The notes below the pieces were generated by a model. The model did no database searches, was not told the origin of the DNA, and saw only the letters and a program-made list of their open reading frames with translations. The position numbers and the translations under genes are program-made. This document shows positions 25,682 to 33,493 of a stretch of 39,367 nucleotides of DNA, in pieces. Every line of letters begins with the position of its first letter. Position 1 is the first letter of the stretch. The stretch lies in the NCBI GenBank assembly GCA_023423995.1, contig JAFAEL010000263.1, forward strand, positions 1 through 39,367. Reading direction: 5' to 3'. Origin of the DNA: Pseudomonadota bacterium. Lineage in GTDB: Bacteria; Pseudomonadota; Alphaproteobacteria; Rhizobiales; Beijerinckiaceae.

Positions 25682-26485
25682 TTGACCACCCTTCCTTCCT
25701 CTGACGCCGGAACGGCGATCGTGACCGGCGCATCATCGGGCATCGGCAAGGTCTACGCCGAACGGCTCGCCGCTCGTGGCTACGATCTGGTGCTTGTCGC
25801 GCGCCGCGAAGATCGCCTGCGGCAGATCGCGGCCGAGCTCGGATCCCGCTTCCGGATCCGCGCCGAGGCGCTCGTCGCCGACCTGTCCGAGCCGGCCGGC
25901 GTCTCGGCGGTGGCCGATCGTATCGCGGGCGATGGTGCGGTTTCGCTTGTCGTGAACAACGCCGGGTTCTCGGCCTTGAAGCCGCTCACCCACACGTCGG
26001 ACGATGTGATCGCCCGGATGATCGCCCTGAACATCACGGCACTCACGCTTCTGTCCCGGGCGGCGCTGCAAGCCTTCAAGGCGAGAGGGAAAGGCACGCT
26101 CGTGAACCTGGGCTCGGGGGCCGGCTTCGCCCCCTATCCGGGAATACCGGTCTACGGCTCCACGAAGGCGTATGTGTACCTGTTCACCCGAAGCCTCCAG
26201 AGCGAGGTCCACGACACCGCCGTGCGCGTGCAACTCGTCCTTCCGGGCGCGGTGGTCTCCGAGGGCTGGGACGTTGCGGGCGGGGCGGAGTTGGAGCCGC
26301 TCCCGGACAGCATCGTCATGACGACGGAGGATTGTGTCGACGCCGCCCTGTCGGGCCTGGACCAGGGCGAGCGCGTCACCGCGCCATCGCTGCACGATGC
26401 ATCGCTTCTCGGCGCGTATGAGATGGCCGGCAGCAGCCTGCTCCAGGCCGTATTCGATGCCCGGCCTGCCGCCCGGTACGTCTAG
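25682..26485 (+). CDS. SDR-family oxidoreductase
   Basis: A 267-residue short-chain dehydrogenase. It has AIVTGASSGIGKVYAERLA (cofactor loop), LVVNNAGFSALKPL, and the catalytic YGSTKAYVYLFTRSL after LVNLGSGAGFAPYPG. The layout is that of the YqjQ/DltE-like classical SDRs acting on small carbonyls. The most likely start is TTG at 25682, with GGAG seven bases upstream. An in-frame TTG at 25625 overlaps a promoter-like TTGACA and is less likely. It is divergent from the HxlR regulator, a common arrangement for carbonyl-detoxifying SDRs. Confidence 0.87.
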   Translation: MTTLPSSDAGTAIVTGASSGIGKVYAERLAARGYDLVLVARREDRLRQIAAELGSRFRIRAEALVADLSEPAGVSAVADRIAGDGAVSLVVNNAGFSALKPLTHTSDDVIARMIALNITALTLLSRAALQAFKARGKGTLVNLGSGAGFAPYPGIPVYGSTKAYVYLFTRSLQSEVHDTAVRVQLVLPGAVVSEGWDVAGGAELEPLPDSIVMTTEDCVDAALSGLDQGERVTAPSLHDASLLGAYEMAGSSLLQAVFDARPAARYV

Positions 26486-26635
26486 GCCGACCCGCTCCTT
26501 CGGGGTCGCATGCGGCCCCGAAGGAGGCCCTCCGGCGAAAACAGCTCCGATCAGAGTTGGCAGCTGATATCGAAGTTCCAACTCCCTGCGCCCGAGCCTA
26601 AGGAGTAGCGGGGCCGAGTGCTCCGGGGAGAACCG

Positions 26636-27523
26636 ATGTTCCGTGGCCTGTCAGCCTTTCCGATCACGCCGATGGACGCGAGCGGGCGCGTGCTGGCGGA
26701 CGATCTCGCCGCACTTCTGGAGCGCCTTGCCACCGAAAAGGTCGATTCGGTCGGGCTGCTCGGCAGCACCGGCTCCTACATGTACCTGTCGCGCGAGGAG
26801 CGCCGGCAGGCGGTGCAGGTGGCCGCCGAGGTCCTGAGGGGCCGCGTCCCGCTCGTCGTCAGCGTCGGCGCGATGCGGACCGACGAGGCGCAGGCGCTCG
26901 CCCGCGACGCGGAGGCGGCCGGAGCCGACGGGCTCCTCCTCGCGCCCGTCTCCTACACGCCGCTGAAGGACGAGGAGGTGTTCCACCACTACGAGGCCGT
27001 GGCGGGCGCGACCGGGCTGCCGCTCTGCATCTACAACAACCCTGCCACCACCCACTTCACTGTCTCGAACGAGCTGATCGCCCGCCTGGCGGGGCTGCCC
27101 AACATCGCGGCGGTGAAGAACACCGGCCTGCCCGCAGCCGAGATGCCCGCCGCGCACGAGGCGCTGCGCATGCTCGTGCCGCCGGATTTCGCGATCGGCT
27201 ATAGCGGCGACTGGAATGCGGGCGGGGCGATCCTGGCGGGCGGGGTCGCCTGGTACAGCGTCGTCGGCGGCCTCCTGCCCGGGCCGGCCCTGAAGCTGAC
27301 CCGCGCCGCGCAGGCCGGCGATGCCGCCGAGGTCGCGCGGATCAACGGCCTGTTCGAGCCGCTCTGGGCGCTGTTCCGGGAGCTGTCGAGCTATCGCGTG
27401 GTCCATGCCGGCGCGAAGGCGCTCAGGCTGACGGAGGCCGACCCGCCGCTGCCGATCCTGCCGCTCGCGGAGGCGGATACCCGGCGCGCCATGGAGGCGA
27501 TCGAGGCCGTGCAGGCGATCTGA
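26636..27523 (+). CDS. Dihydrodipicolinate synthase/aldolase family protein (DapA-like)
   Basis: A 295-residue class I aldolase-like TIM barrel. GLSAFPITPMDASGRV is the conserved N-terminus. VGLLGSTGSYMYLSREER corresponds to the GTTGE loop with the Glu replaced. The catalytic Tyr133 is in LCIYNNPATT, and the Schiff-base Lys161 is in IAAVKNTGLP. The altered GSTGS loop argues against a true lysine-biosynthetic DapA and for a sugar-acid or keto-acid lyase of the N-acetylneuraminate lyase superfamily. The ATG at 26636 follows GGGGAG. A GTG at 26618 is less likely. It is followed 63 bases later by the MDR gene. Confidence 0.88.
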   Translation: MFRGLSAFPITPMDASGRVLADDLAALLERLATEKVDSVGLLGSTGSYMYLSREERRQAVQVAAEVLRGRVPLVVSVGAMRTDEAQALARDAEAAGADGLLLAPVSYTPLKDEEVFHHYEAVAGATGLPLCIYNNPATTHFTVSNELIARLAGLPNIAAVKNTGLPAAEMPAAHEALRMLVPPDFAIGYSGDWNAGGAILAGGVAWYSVVGGLLPGPALKLTRAAQAGDAAEVARINGLFEPLWALFRELSSYRVVHAGAKALRLTEADPPLPILPLAEADTRRAMEAIEAVQAI

Positions 27524-27586
27524 CAGGCATCCTTGCGCCCCGTCCGGGGAGAGGGCATCTGGCTCCGGTAGGATACGGAGCCCGCC

Positions 27587-28606
27587 ATGCGTGCCGTCGG
27601 TTACCAGAAGTCTCTGCCCATCACGGACGAGAACGCGCTCGTCGATATCGAACTCCCTGATCCGACCCCGACGGGCCGCGACCTTCTCGTCGAGGTGCGG
27701 GCCGTGTCCGTGAACCCGGTCGACACCAAGGTGCGCAAGCGCGCCGCCGCCGAGCCGGGCGAGTGGAAGGTGCTCGGCTTCGATGCCGTCGGCACCGTCA
27801 GGGCGGTCGGGCCGGAGGCCAGCCTGTTCAAGCCGGGCGACGAGGTCTTCTATGCCGGCGCGATCAACCGGCCGGGCAGCAATTCCGAGCTCCATCTCGT
27901 GGACGAGCGCATCGTCGGCCGGAAGCCCGCTTCGCTCAGCTGGGCCGAGGCCGCCGCCCTGCCGCTGACCTCCATCACGGCCTGGGAGATGCTGTTCGAC
28001 CAGCTCGATATCCGGCGTCCCGTCGCGGGCGCGGCCTCGCCGCTCCTCGTCATCGGCGGGGCAGGGGGCGTGAGCTCGATCGCCGTCCAGCTCGCCCGGC
28101 AGCTGACCGACGTCGCCGTCATCGGGACGGCCTCGCGGCCGGAATCGCGCGAATGGGTGAAGAGCCTCGGCGCGCATCACGTGGTCGACCATTCGAAGCC
28201 GCTCGCCGCCGAGGTGGAGGCGCTCGGGATCGGCGCGCCGGGCTTCGTCTTCTCCACGACCCAGACCGACAAGCACCTCCCGGAGATCCCGAAGCTGATC
28301 GCCCCCTTCGGTCGCTTCGGGCTGATCGACGATCCCGGCCCGCTCGACGTCAGCATCTTCAAGCAGAAATGCGTCTCGACGCATTGGGAGTTCATGTTCA
28401 CGCGCCCGGTGTTCCAGACCCCGGACATGGCCGAGCAGGGCAGGCTGCTGAACGAGGTCTCCCGCCTCGTCGATGCCGGCACGCTGAAGACGACGCTCGG
28501 CGAGACCTACGGCACCATCAACGCCGCCAACCTCCGCCGCGCCCACGCCCTCATCGAGAGCGGCAAGGCCAAGGGCAAGGTGGTGCTGGAAGGCTTTGGG
28601 GCCTGA
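27587..28606 (+). CDS. Zinc-free MDR alcohol-dehydrogenase-like / quinone oxidoreductase
   Basis: A 339-residue MDR protein of the zinc-binding alcohol dehydrogenase family. The GroES domain has GRDLLVEVRAVSVNPVDTKV and GFDAVGTVRAVGPEA. The cofactor domain has LLVIGGAGGVSSIAVQLARQ. The short N-terminal MRAVGYQKSLPITDENALVD is characteristic of this subgroup, which reduces quinones or enals with NADPH. Zinc-ligand cysteines are absent. It likely forms a short operon with the DapA-like gene upstream and precedes the dipeptidase gene. Confidence 0.9.
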   Translation: MRAVGYQKSLPITDENALVDIELPDPTPTGRDLLVEVRAVSVNPVDTKVRKRAAAEPGEWKVLGFDAVGTVRAVGPEASLFKPGDEVFYAGAINRPGSNSELHLVDERIVGRKPASLSWAEAAALPLTSITAWEMLFDQLDIRRPVAGAASPLLVIGGAGGVSSIAVQLARQLTDVAVIGTASRPESREWVKSLGAHHVVDHSKPLAAEVEALGIGAPGFVFSTTQTDKHLPEIPKLIAPFGRFGLIDDPGPLDVSIFKQKCVSTHWEFMFTRPVFQTPDMAEQGRLLNEVSRLVDAGTLKTTLGETYGTINAANLRRAHALIESGKAKGKVVLEGFGA

Positions 28607-28700
28607 GGGGGACGGCAACCTCCGCCTGGCCGGTGCATCACGCTCGCCAGGTGTCCTCGACGTGTTCCGGTGCATGCGGATGCGCTAGGAAGCCTCCCGC

Positions 28701-29756
28701 ATGACCGACCCCATCCCGATCTTCGACGGCCATAACGACGCCCTGCTTCGCCTCCACCGGGATGGATTGGAGGGGGCCGAGCAGCGCTTTCTGACGGGGG
28801 AGCCGCGCGGCCACCTGGACCTTCCACGCGCCAGGGCGGGCGGCTTCGCCGGCGGGCTGTTCGCCTTCTATGTACCGTCCCGGTCCGGTCTCGACTTCAA
28901 GGCACTGAGCGGGGAGGGCTACGCGATCCCGCTCCCCCCGGGCGTCAGCGAGACCGACGCCCGGACCACCGTCGTCGAGAAGGCCTCGGTCGTCCTGCGG
29001 ATGGAGCGGCTGTCCGGCGGCGCCGTGTCGATCTGCCGGACGACGGAGGAGGTGCGGGCGGCGATGGCGCGGGGCTCGCTCGCGGTCGTCATGCACCTCG
29101 AAGGCGCCGAGGCGATCGATCCGGGGCTGCGCACGCTCGACGTGCTGCATGCCGTCGGCCTGCGCTCGCTCGGGCCGGTCTGGAGCCGCGACAACATCTT
29201 CGGCGGCGGCGTGCCGATGCGCTTCCCGTCGACGCCCGACATCGGGCCGGGGCTGACCGATCTCGGCTTCGAGCTTGTCCGCGCCTGCAACCGGCTGCGG
29301 ATCCTGGTCGACCTGTCGCACCTGACCGACAAGGGATTCTGGGACGTGGCGAGGACCACCGATGCGCCGCTCGTCGCCACCCACTCGAACGTGCACGCGA
29401 TCTCGCCCAGCTCCCGGAACCTGACCGACCGCCAGCTCGACGCCATTCGCGAGAGCGACGGCATGGTCGGCGTGAACTTCGCCACCAGCTTCCTGCGGCC
29501 CGACGGGCAGATGCGGGCCGACACCGATCTCGACCTGGTGATCCGCCACGTCGACGCCCTGATAGAGCGGATCGGCGACACCCGGGTCGGCTTCGGGTCC
29601 GACTACGACGGCGCCGTCGTGCCGAGCGCGATCAGGTCTTCGGCCGACCTGCAGCGACTGGTCGCCGCGATGCGAGCCCGTGGCTACGACGAGCCGCTGC
29701 TGCGAAAGCTCGGCCACGAGAACTGGCTCCGTGTCCTGGAGCGCACGATCGGCTAA
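28701..29756 (+). CDS. Membrane dipeptidase (renal dipeptidase family, M19)
   Basis: A 351-residue zinc peptidase of family M19. The binuclear zinc ligands are visible: His11 and Asp13 in FDGHNDALL, Glu134 in MHLEGAEAID, His207 in LVDLSHLTDK, His228 in VATHSNVHAI. Asp301 is in GFGSDYDGAV. It hydrolyses dipeptides, including those with a D-residue at the C-terminus. No signal peptide is present, so it is cytoplasmic despite the family name. It follows the MDR gene by 94 bases. Confidence 0.92.
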   Translation: MTDPIPIFDGHNDALLRLHRDGLEGAEQRFLTGEPRGHLDLPRARAGGFAGGLFAFYVPSRSGLDFKALSGEGYAIPLPPGVSETDARTTVVEKASVVLRMERLSGGAVSICRTTEEVRAAMARGSLAVVMHLEGAEAIDPGLRTLDVLHAVGLRSLGPVWSRDNIFGGGVPMRFPSTPDIGPGLTDLGFELVRACNRLRILVDLSHLTDKGFWDVARTTDAPLVATHSNVHAISPSSRNLTDRQLDAIRESDGMVGVNFATSFLRPDGQMRADTDLDLVIRHVDALIERIGDTRVGFGSDYDGAVVPSAIRSSADLQRLVAAMRARGYDEPLLRKLGHENWLRVLERTIG

Positions 29757-30359
29757 GGCCGGCCTTGGCAAGCCCCCGGCGGGGAAGTGCGGTGAGGGCT
29801 CGGTCCAATCGGCCGAGAAGAGTGGAAAGTCGCTGTTCGGTGCCCCCACCTTCCATGTCCGGTGCGGTCCCGAGAGCGTGCAAGGCGACTGAGCGCTCCG
29901 GCATGCCCTCTTGCGGCTCCATCTGGCCGCTCTCCCGACCGCGTCCGACCCCGAGGCCGTCGGTGCGGGCTGACCGACCGCGTTTCACTCAGGCGATTTG
30001 AGGGGCCGGCCTGTCGTGATGAAAATTCTTCTTCGTCTGTTTCCGTTCCTTGCCCTGGATTGCCGCCTGACGGTCGCAACTCGCGTTGTACGCCCTTGAG
30101 GGCAAGGCCTCTTATAGGACCACCTTCCTCGGAATCACGTTTGCGCGATACGCTTCGACCGAGGATTTCGGTACGGATCGTTGCCTTGTCAGGCCCCTGG
30201 GCCACTACTACTGACAATTGTCACCGCATCGCGTCTGTAACTCGCTGGTTGCGTACGGGCGAGCCGACCTGCTCGCTCCATCCAGCTTCTCGCTCCGCGG
30301 CCGCGACGCTTGCCACACACTCATGCCGAAGGAATTCGGCCATCTGGGAAAGTGAGATC
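29757..30359. other. 600-base gene-poor region
   Basis: No supportable gene. Several short open frames show neither homology-like segments nor ribosome sites. It contains a 12-base palindrome at 30212-30223 and a hairpin GCCGAA-GGAA-TTCGGC at 30325-30340, just before the gene at 30360. Composition is slightly lower in GC from about 30020 onward. Confidence 0.6.
30212..30223. promoter_or_regulatory. Perfect 12-bp palindrome, operator-like
   Basis: TGACAATTGTCA is a perfect dyad 137 bases upstream of the gene at 30360. It resembles binding sites of dimeric HTH regulators. No candidate regulator is adjacent. Confidence 0.4.
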
Positions 30360-30671
30360 ATGGCGAAGTTCGAAAACCGTCTTGCCTGCGTGATCAAGGC
30401 CGATGGCTCCATTGCCCGGGGCTACATGATCGACAAATGCGAGCTGAAGGGTGAGAACGAGTACATCATCACCTGGAAGATCCCCCTCCAGGGCGAAGCC
30501 AAGACAAACTTCTCCGGCACGATCGGCAGTGCAATGGAAGAGGCTGTCGAGCCGGGCCTCATCACCGTTGGCCTGGGAAAGGACCCGTACCAGATGCAGG
30601 TCCACACCTATGACGTTGCCGGCAAGCCTGCCAAGCGTCCGTTCCACATCGCGTGCTTCCGAGACCAATAA
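30360..30671 (+). CDS. Uncharacterised beta-rich protein
   Basis: A 103-residue protein beginning ATG at 30360 with a weak GTGAG site. It starts MAKFENRLACVIKADGSIAR and looks all-beta, with alternating charged and aromatic positions (NEYIITWKIPLQGEAKTNFS, GLITVGLGKDPYQMQVHTYD). Two cysteines, one near each end (CVIKAD and ACFRDQ), and one in DKCEL are present. There is no signal peptide, membrane segment or known catalytic motif. It stands alone between two gene-poor stretches. I do not recognise the family. Coding status is supported by its codon pattern and by the lack of any competing frame. Confidence 0.6.
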   Translation: MAKFENRLACVIKADGSIARGYMIDKCELKGENEYIITWKIPLQGEAKTNFSGTIGSAMEEAVEPGLITVGLGKDPYQMQVHTYDVAGKPAKRPFHIACFRDQ

Positions 30672-31230
30672 TTGCCGCGACTGTTCTGCCTGGCGCTCTG
30701 ATAGCGATGTCGCTTCGGCAGCAGCGAGATAACTGGCAGATCGACCGGGCCCGGAGAACTTGGTTGCTATCGGGGCATCTCCACCGTCGGGAGACTTGAG
30801 TCGGGCCCTCCGGTTTGCCGCCGGGCCCGAGAGCTGTGTGCCGATAATCTGGCCCCTGAGAAGCGGTCCTCCCTGAGGCAGGGCATCGATTCATCTTTGC
30901 CCTGAGCCCGTATGCGGTCCAGAATTCATGCAAAGTCGTCGGGCTCGTGGGCGGAGCTCGCCTCCAGAAAAGCGGATGCGCGCGCTCGCGTTATGTAATT
31001 ATCGGACGCAGCCGCATAATATCTTCGAACCTCGGGCCAATAATTGGACGCTTTAAGACGGACGACAATGCGCGAGGCGCTTCAGGGTTGTCGCCCCTCA
31101 TACCGAGGTCTATTTCAAATCTAGCCCCAAGATAAGTCTGACGACGCCAGATATTGCAGCCGTTTAGGCCGATTAATGCGGCCAAAGCAAAGCCTCCTGT
31201 CTCGATTCGAGAAGCAATGGAGAAAGCGCG
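30672..31230. other. 560-base leader region of the thiocyanate-hydrolase operon
   Basis: No supportable gene. Two hairpins occur: TCGGGCCC/GGGCCCGA (30801-30830) and CAGGGCA/TGCCCTG (30879-30904), either of which may end the upstream transcript. From about 30990 to 31160 the DNA is clearly AT-rich, with CATAAT (31015-31020) and two TAATT...GGACGC-type repeats, and probably holds the operon promoter. The exact promoter cannot be fixed by eye. Confidence 0.5.
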
Positions 31231-32076
31231 ATGCCGTCACCGAGCGAAACCCGCAAGATCTACGATACCGGATCACAGTTGATGCCGGCGATCCATCAAG
31301 CTCAAGATTGGCCCTACGAGGTCCCGCATATCCGTTACGAGGCCCTTATATGGCCCACACACGATGTCGGGGGTCAGCCCTACGCGCCTGAGATATTCGA
31401 GGAAAAAGAGGACGAGGAGTGGGAGAACAACGTCTACATCACCTGTGAGGTCCTCGGTTTCAGGGGCATGTGGAACGCCGAGGAAAGGCGGCGGATCTAC
31501 GCCAACGATATCGGCATGACCCTCTATTATGGCTTCCCATACAACGCGCGCTGGATTTGGGGCGCAGCGAAAATGCTCGTCGACAAAAAATATATTTCGC
31601 TGCTCGAACTTCAGACGAAGATCGGGGAGATCAGGGAAAGGCTGGGAGTCAACTCCAACCGCCGTGGCCACGCTCCGTCAAACATCAACCACGGCGCTCC
31701 GGCCAACATTCACACCAAAACCGGCAAGCCCACATCCGGCAAATACATTGATTACGGGCCAAAGCCCCCGTGGGAACCCACGAGTGCAGTCCAGCCTGGC
31801 CGCTTCAAGGTCGGCGACCGCGTTCGCGTGAAAGACTTGCCGGCGATCTTCTACACGCGGACCCAGATGTATGTCCGGAACATGACCGGGACCATCGCTG
31901 CCCTGACATATCCGGACCTGGTTCCCGCCGACGAGGCCTGGGAGCGCTACGACGCCCCGCAGGAGCAGTATTACATTGTCCGCTTCAATCAGAAGGATCT
32001 CTGGGCGGAATATCCGTTCGAGAACGACACCCTTCAGAGCGAATATCCGGACATGTGGCTCGAAGCCGTCGACTGA
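31231..32076 (+). CDS. scnBA: Thiocyanate hydrolase, fused beta-alpha subunit
   Basis: A 281-residue protein of the nitrile hydratase superfamily. Residues 1-140 resemble the separate SCNase beta subunit: WPTHDVGGQP, NNVYITCEVLGFRGMWNAEE, and a KMLVDKKYISLLELQTKIGE helix. Residues 185-281 resemble the separate alpha subunit: RFKVGDRVRVKDLPAIFYTR, then RFNQKDLWAEYPFENDTLQS. A polar Asn/Gly/Pro-rich linker (about 143-182) joins them. In Thiobacillus thioparus these are two proteins; here one chain has the nitrile-hydratase-beta order. Together with the gamma subunit it should form the cobalt enzyme that turns thiocyanate into carbonyl sulfide and ammonia. GGAGAAAG precedes the ATG. A nitrile hydratase activity cannot be excluded. 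Confidence 0.82.
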   Translation: MPSPSETRKIYDTGSQLMPAIHQAQDWPYEVPHIRYEALIWPTHDVGGQPYAPEIFEEKEDEEWENNVYITCEVLGFRGMWNAEERRRIYANDIGMTLYYGFPYNARWIWGAAKMLVDKKYISLLELQTKIGEIRERLGVNSNRRGHAPSNINHGAPANIHTKTGKPTSGKYIDYGPKPPWEPTSAVQPGRFKVGDRVRVKDLPAIFYTRTQMYVRNMTGTIAALTYPDLVPADEAWERYDAPQEQYYIVRFNQKDLWAEYPFENDTLQSEYPDMWLEAVD

Positions 32077-32111
32077 CCAAAGCATTCGGCTTTAGCCATA
32101 GGAGAAACAAC

Positions 32112-32885
32112 ATGGCAAATACACAAAATGGCGGCGGCCACGACCATTCGCATGACCATGACCACGACCATGGCCACGAGCATCCGGCGGCGCCGATGGT
32201 CGATGAGATCTCCGACTTCGAGATCCTCGAACTAGCCGTTCGTGAGCTGTCGATCGAGAAAGGCCTGTTTACCGCCGAAGATCACCGAGCGTTCTCCGAA
32301 TGGAACGACGCGAGATCGCCGGCCGCGGGCTCGCGCATGGTGGCGAAGGCCTGGACTGACCCGGCCTACAAGGCCCGGATATTCAGCGATCCCCTTGCTG
32401 CCAGTAAGGAGGTCGGTGTCGACTGGAGCGAGCCGAGCGGCTTCGGGACCACAAGCGACTACATGCACCTGACCGTGCTCGAAGACACGCCGACGCTCCA
32501 TCATGTGATCGTATGCACGCTCTGCTCGTGTTACCCACGGCCGCTGCTGGGCCACTCGCCTTATTGGTACCGTGCGCCCAACTACCGTCGCAGGATCGTC
32601 CGCTGGCCGCGTCAGGTGCTGGCGGAGTTCGGGTTGATCGTCCCGCCCGAGGTCGAGTTGCGGGTGGAGGATTCCAACGCAAAAAGCCGCTTCATGGTCC
32701 TTCCCGTGAGGCCCGAAGGCACCGATGGGTGGTCGGAGGATCAACTCGCTGAAATCGTCACCCGCGACTGCATGATCGGCATTGCCATGCCGAAACCCGG
32801 CAGGACGTCGGACGGTCCTCGGCCGATCCACAAGGCGAGCCGGCCGGTCCACAGCGGGGGCAGGCCGAGGGAGGCCACACAATGA
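32112..32885 (+). CDS. scnC: Thiocyanate hydrolase gamma subunit (Co-type, nitrile hydratase alpha family)
   Basis: A 257-residue catalytic subunit. The metal claw VCTLCSCYPRP (Cys135, Cys138, Cys140) has Thr after the first Cys and Tyr after the third, the cobalt-type pattern; iron types have CSLCSCT. The flanking PLLGHSPYWYRAPNYRRRIV and VRPEGTDGWSEDQLAEIVTR closely match remembered SCNase gamma sequences. Two of the cysteines are expected to be oxidised to sulfinic and sulfenic acids. Residues 10-24 form a His/Asp tail (HDHSHDHDHDHGHEH), which probably binds metal. GGAGAAAC precedes the ATG, 35 bases after the fused subunit. Its stop overlaps the next gene. Confidence 0.85.
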   Translation: MANTQNGGGHDHSHDHDHDHGHEHPAAPMVDEISDFEILELAVRELSIEKGLFTAEDHRAFSEWNDARSPAAGSRMVAKAWTDPAYKARIFSDPLAASKEVGVDWSEPSGFGTTSDYMHLTVLEDTPTLHHVIVCTLCSCYPRPLLGHSPYWYRAPNYRRRIVRWPRQVLAEFGLIVPPEVELRVEDSNAKSRFMVLPVRPEGTDGWSEDQLAEIVTRDCMIGIAMPKPGRTSDGPRPIHKASRPVHSGGRPREATQ

Positions 32886-33262
32886 GCGGGCAGACTGTCG
32901 GCATTCAGGAGCGGACCGAAGGGCAGCACGTCGACCTTCGTCGCATCGCGTTGCTCGAGTCCATTCAGAACGAGGATCAAACCTGGGCCAAGCTTGCGCC
33001 GCGCTGGTGCGTCGTCGAGCCAGAACCACCATGGAAGGTGTGCCTCGACGCGACCTGCGACTGTCTCTCAGCGGGCGGGGCTCTCGATAACCTGGAGCGG
33101 CGACACGCCGAGGATGAGCTCGAGACAATGTACAGCGCGATTCCGAATCCGGAGCGCCAACTCCTGACACTCGCTCACATCATGCTCAGCCGCGGGCTCG
33201 TGACCGAGGAAGAACTCGCCCGTCACATCAGCAACGTCCGAGCGCGACTTGAAGCTGTCTAG
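32882..33262 (+). CDS. P15K-like cobalt metallochaperone / nitrile-hydratase accessory protein
   Basis: A 126-residue protein (about 14 kDa) whose ATG overlaps the gamma-subunit stop (ATGA), implying tight coupling. Size and position match P15K, the cobalt-specific maturation factor found downstream of the SCNase gamma gene in T. thioparus. Its C-terminal helix (LLTLAHIMLSRGLVTEEELA) is the nitrile-hydratase-beta N-terminal fold. The Cys cluster Cys43, Cys54, Cys59 and Cys61 (VCLDATCDC) is a plausible cobalt site. It should deliver cobalt to, or help oxidise, the gamma subunit. The family was judged by eye, and no close relative was searched. Confidence 0.7.
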   Translation: MSGQTVGIQERTEGQHVDLRRIALLESIQNEDQTWAKLAPRWCVVEPEPPWKVCLDATCDCLSAGGALDNLERRHAEDELETMYSAIPNPERQLLTLAHIMLSRGLVTEEELARHISNVRARLEAV

Positions 33263-33283
33263 GAACAATGGAGCAGACATATC

Positions 33284-33481
33284 ATGGCAATCCAAACTTC
33301 GAACACTCAGCAGACCTCGCTGCCGGTCCAGTGGTCGGCCACATCGTCTCGGTTCATCCAGATTTTCTGCGCCGGCCTCCTTGGCCTGTTCGTCGTAGGG
33401 GCCGCCGGCTTCTCGCATATCGAAGCGGTCCATAACGCCACGCACGATGTGCGCCACTCGTTCGCCTTCCCCTGCCACTGA
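33284..33481 (+). CDS. cbtB: Cobalt transporter subunit CbtB
   Basis: A 65-residue one-pass membrane protein. The membrane helix is FIQIFCAGLLGLFVVGAAGF. The C-terminus SHIEAVHNATHDVRHSFAFP plus CH is the conserved His-rich CbtB tail, a likely cobalt-binding site. CbtB works with CbtA as a cobalt uptake system, usually under cobalamin control. Here it lies 21 bases after the P15K-like gene, with no room for a cobalamin riboswitch. It is therefore transcribed with thiocyanate hydrolase instead. Confidence 0.9.
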   Translation: MAIQTSNTQQTSLPVQWSATSSRFIQIFCAGLLGLFVVGAAGFSHIEAVHNATHDVRHSFAFPCH

Positions 33482-33493
33482 GGATTTTGGCCG

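Noticed and set aside
26651..28675. A 674-codon minus-strand open frame
   Set aside because: Antisense to the DapA-like and MDR genes, which have full catalytic motifs.
31231..32885. Iron-type nitrile hydratase
   Set aside because: The metal claw is CTLCSCY (cobalt type), and the flanking sequence and beta-half resemble thiocyanate hydrolase. A neighbouring iron-type activator gene is also absent.
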